NCBI GenBank assembly: GCA_030705725.1
Contig: JAUZPW010000119.1
Location: 1 to 5,501 of the forward strand
Direction: 5' to 3'
Length of the DNA: 5,501 nt
Origin: Bacillota bacterium
Lineage (GTDB): Bacteria > Bacillota > Clostridia > Oscillospirales > Butyricicoccaceae
Position 1 is the stretch's first letter; every line of letters starts with the position of its first letter. Of this stretch, positions 4,628 to 5,501 are shown piece by piece. The notes beneath the pieces are model-generated. The model was given only the letters and a program-made list of their open reading frames with translations. It was not told where the DNA came from and did not search any database. The translations under genes and the position numbers were made by a program.

Positions 4628-5501
4628 ATGATACGTGAACCGAAAATGGTTTATTACGAGAAAGCGGCGCTTAAATACGAGCTTGGGAAGCTGCTTAAGG
4701 AAAAATATGCCACGCTTCCCTGGATCCAAATTGAAAATCACAACAATATAACGGAGATGCAGCAAAAGCCGAACAGCGAGTTTGCAAATATGAAGCAGGC
4801 TATCGTCGTAGCGGTTCGGAAAACGCACAAATACACGGAAAACCATAAAACCTCCGATTATCTCGTCCCGTACACCTCGTCGGGCTGCTCCGCCATGTGC
4901 CTTTACTGCTATCTTGTGTGCAGCTATAATAAATGCGCTTATCTAAGGATTTTTGTAAACCGTGAAGAAATGCTTTCAAAAATAATAAAGACCGCAAATA
5001 AATGCGGCCGCGATCTGACCTTTGAAATCGGAAGCAACAGCGATCTGGTGCTGGAAAACGAGGTGACGGGAAACCTTTTATGGACTATTGAGCAGTTCGG
5101 AAAGGAGAAAAAAGGGTTTTTGACCTTTCCGACAAAGTTCAATATGATTGAACCATTGCTGCCGCTTTCACATAACGGCAGGATTATAGTAAGAATGAGC
5201 GTAAACCCCGAAGAAATAATCAAGAAGATAGAGTTCGGCACATCGCCGCTGCTCTCGCGAATCGAAGCTGTGAACAGGCTTTGCGAGGCGGGGTACAAAA
5301 CAGGCCTGATTATAGCGCCCGTGGTTATGCTGCCGGGCTGGAAGGAGCTTTATGCAGAGCTTCTTGAGACTTTGCGGGATAAACTAAGCGTAACAGCAAA
5401 AAAACAATCCTTTATCGAGGTTATCTTTATGACCTACAGCTACGTCCACCGAATGATAAACCGCGACGCGTTTCCTAACGCCGTGGAGCTTTACGATAAG
5501 G
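4628..5501 (+). CDS. splB: Spore photoproduct lyase family radical SAM protein (SplB), C-terminus cut off
   Basis: SplB uses a [4Fe-4S] cluster and S-adenosylmethionine to split the UV lesion 5-thyminyl-5,6-dihydrothymine in DNA of germinating spores. 291 residues are visible; comparison with the ~340-residue Bacillus protein suggests roughly 50 more beyond the edge. The N-terminal VYYEKAALKYELG (8-20) matches the family's VYIEPRALEYPLG region. The cluster motif is Cys87-x3-Cys91-x2-Cys94, flanked by Tyr93 and Tyr95, equivalents of Bacillus Tyr97 and Tyr99. Further matches are YLRIFVN (105-111), LTFPTKF (165-171), HNG (182-184), FGTSPLLSRIEA (203-214), AGYKTGLIIAP (221-231) and GW (237-238). 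In the segment TFEIGSNSD (131-139) Ser136 replaces the Bacillus hydrogen-donor Cys141. Extra cysteines at 98, 103 and 126 are notable. Damage-repair function is likely, but a diverged family member is possible. It is divergent from fabT with its own upstream signals. Confidence 0.88.
   Translation, partial: MIREPKMVYYEKAALKYELGKLLKEKYATLPWIQIENHNNITEMQQKPNSEFANMKQAIVVAVRKTHKYTENHKTSDYLVPYTSSGCSAMCLYCYLVCSYNKCAYLRIFVNREEMLSKIIKTANKCGRDLTFEIGSNSDLVLENEVTGNLLWTIEQFGKEKKGFLTFPTKFNMIEPLLPLSHNGRIIVRMSVNPEEIIKKIEFGTSPLLSRIEAVNRLCEAGYKTGLIIAPVVMLPGWKELYAELLETLRDKLSVTAKKQSFIEVIFMTYSYVHRMINRDAFPNAVELYDK

Noticed and set aside
4487..4846. Open frame of 119 codons on the minus strand across the intergenic region and antisense to splB; its last 25 codons (4487-4561) have coding-like codon use.
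   Set aside because: Most of it is the shadow of splB, no ribosome site precedes it, and I recognise no family in the C-terminal part. A decayed gene end cannot be excluded but is not supported.

Overview
The window looks like a chromosomal segment of an anaerobic, probably endospore-forming Clostridia-type Firmicute. The evidence is a FabK-type (FMN) enoyl reductase, a MarR-family FabT-like repressor heading the fab operon, strong GGAGG ribosome binding sites, a consensus sigma-A promoter, and a divergent spore photoproduct lyase gene. The genus cannot be told from the sequence alone.

Minus strand, 4465 down to 1: a tightly packed type II fatty acid synthesis operon, read right to left as fabT - fabH - acpP - fabK - fabD - fabG - FabX/nitronate-monooxygenase-like gene (only its first 36 codons are inside). 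Junctions are an ATGA overlap (fabT/fabH), 20 nt (fabH/acpP), 9 nt (acpP/fabK), a 13-nt overlap (fabK/fabD), 1 nt (fabD/fabG) and 24 nt (fabG/last gene). No internal promoter or terminator was found. Products cover initiation (FabD makes malonyl-ACP, FabH condenses it with acyl-CoA on the carrier AcpP), ketoreduction (FabG) and enoyl reduction (FabK). The elongating synthase FabF, dehydratase FabZ and acetyl-CoA carboxylase are absent and may lie beyond position 1.

Intergenic 4398-4627: a near-consensus sigma-A promoter (TTGACA, 16 nt, TATAAT) for the fab operon. A 23-bp near-palindrome resembling the FabT box overlaps its -10 element, which suggests autorepression. On the other side, in front of the divergent gene, are an extended -10-like element and a perfect 11-bp-arm palindrome that may be an operator for an unidentified regulator.

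Plus strand, 4628 to the end: a SplB-family radical SAM enzyme, cut by the window edge. It keeps the CxxxCxxC cluster motif and the flanking tyrosines, but has serine where the Bacillus enzyme has its hydrogen-donating cysteine.

The two most interesting points are the FabX-like flavoenzyme encoded in the same operon as FabK, a candidate for the unexplained anaerobic unsaturated fatty acid branch of clostridia, and the Cys-to-Ser change in the SplB homologue.
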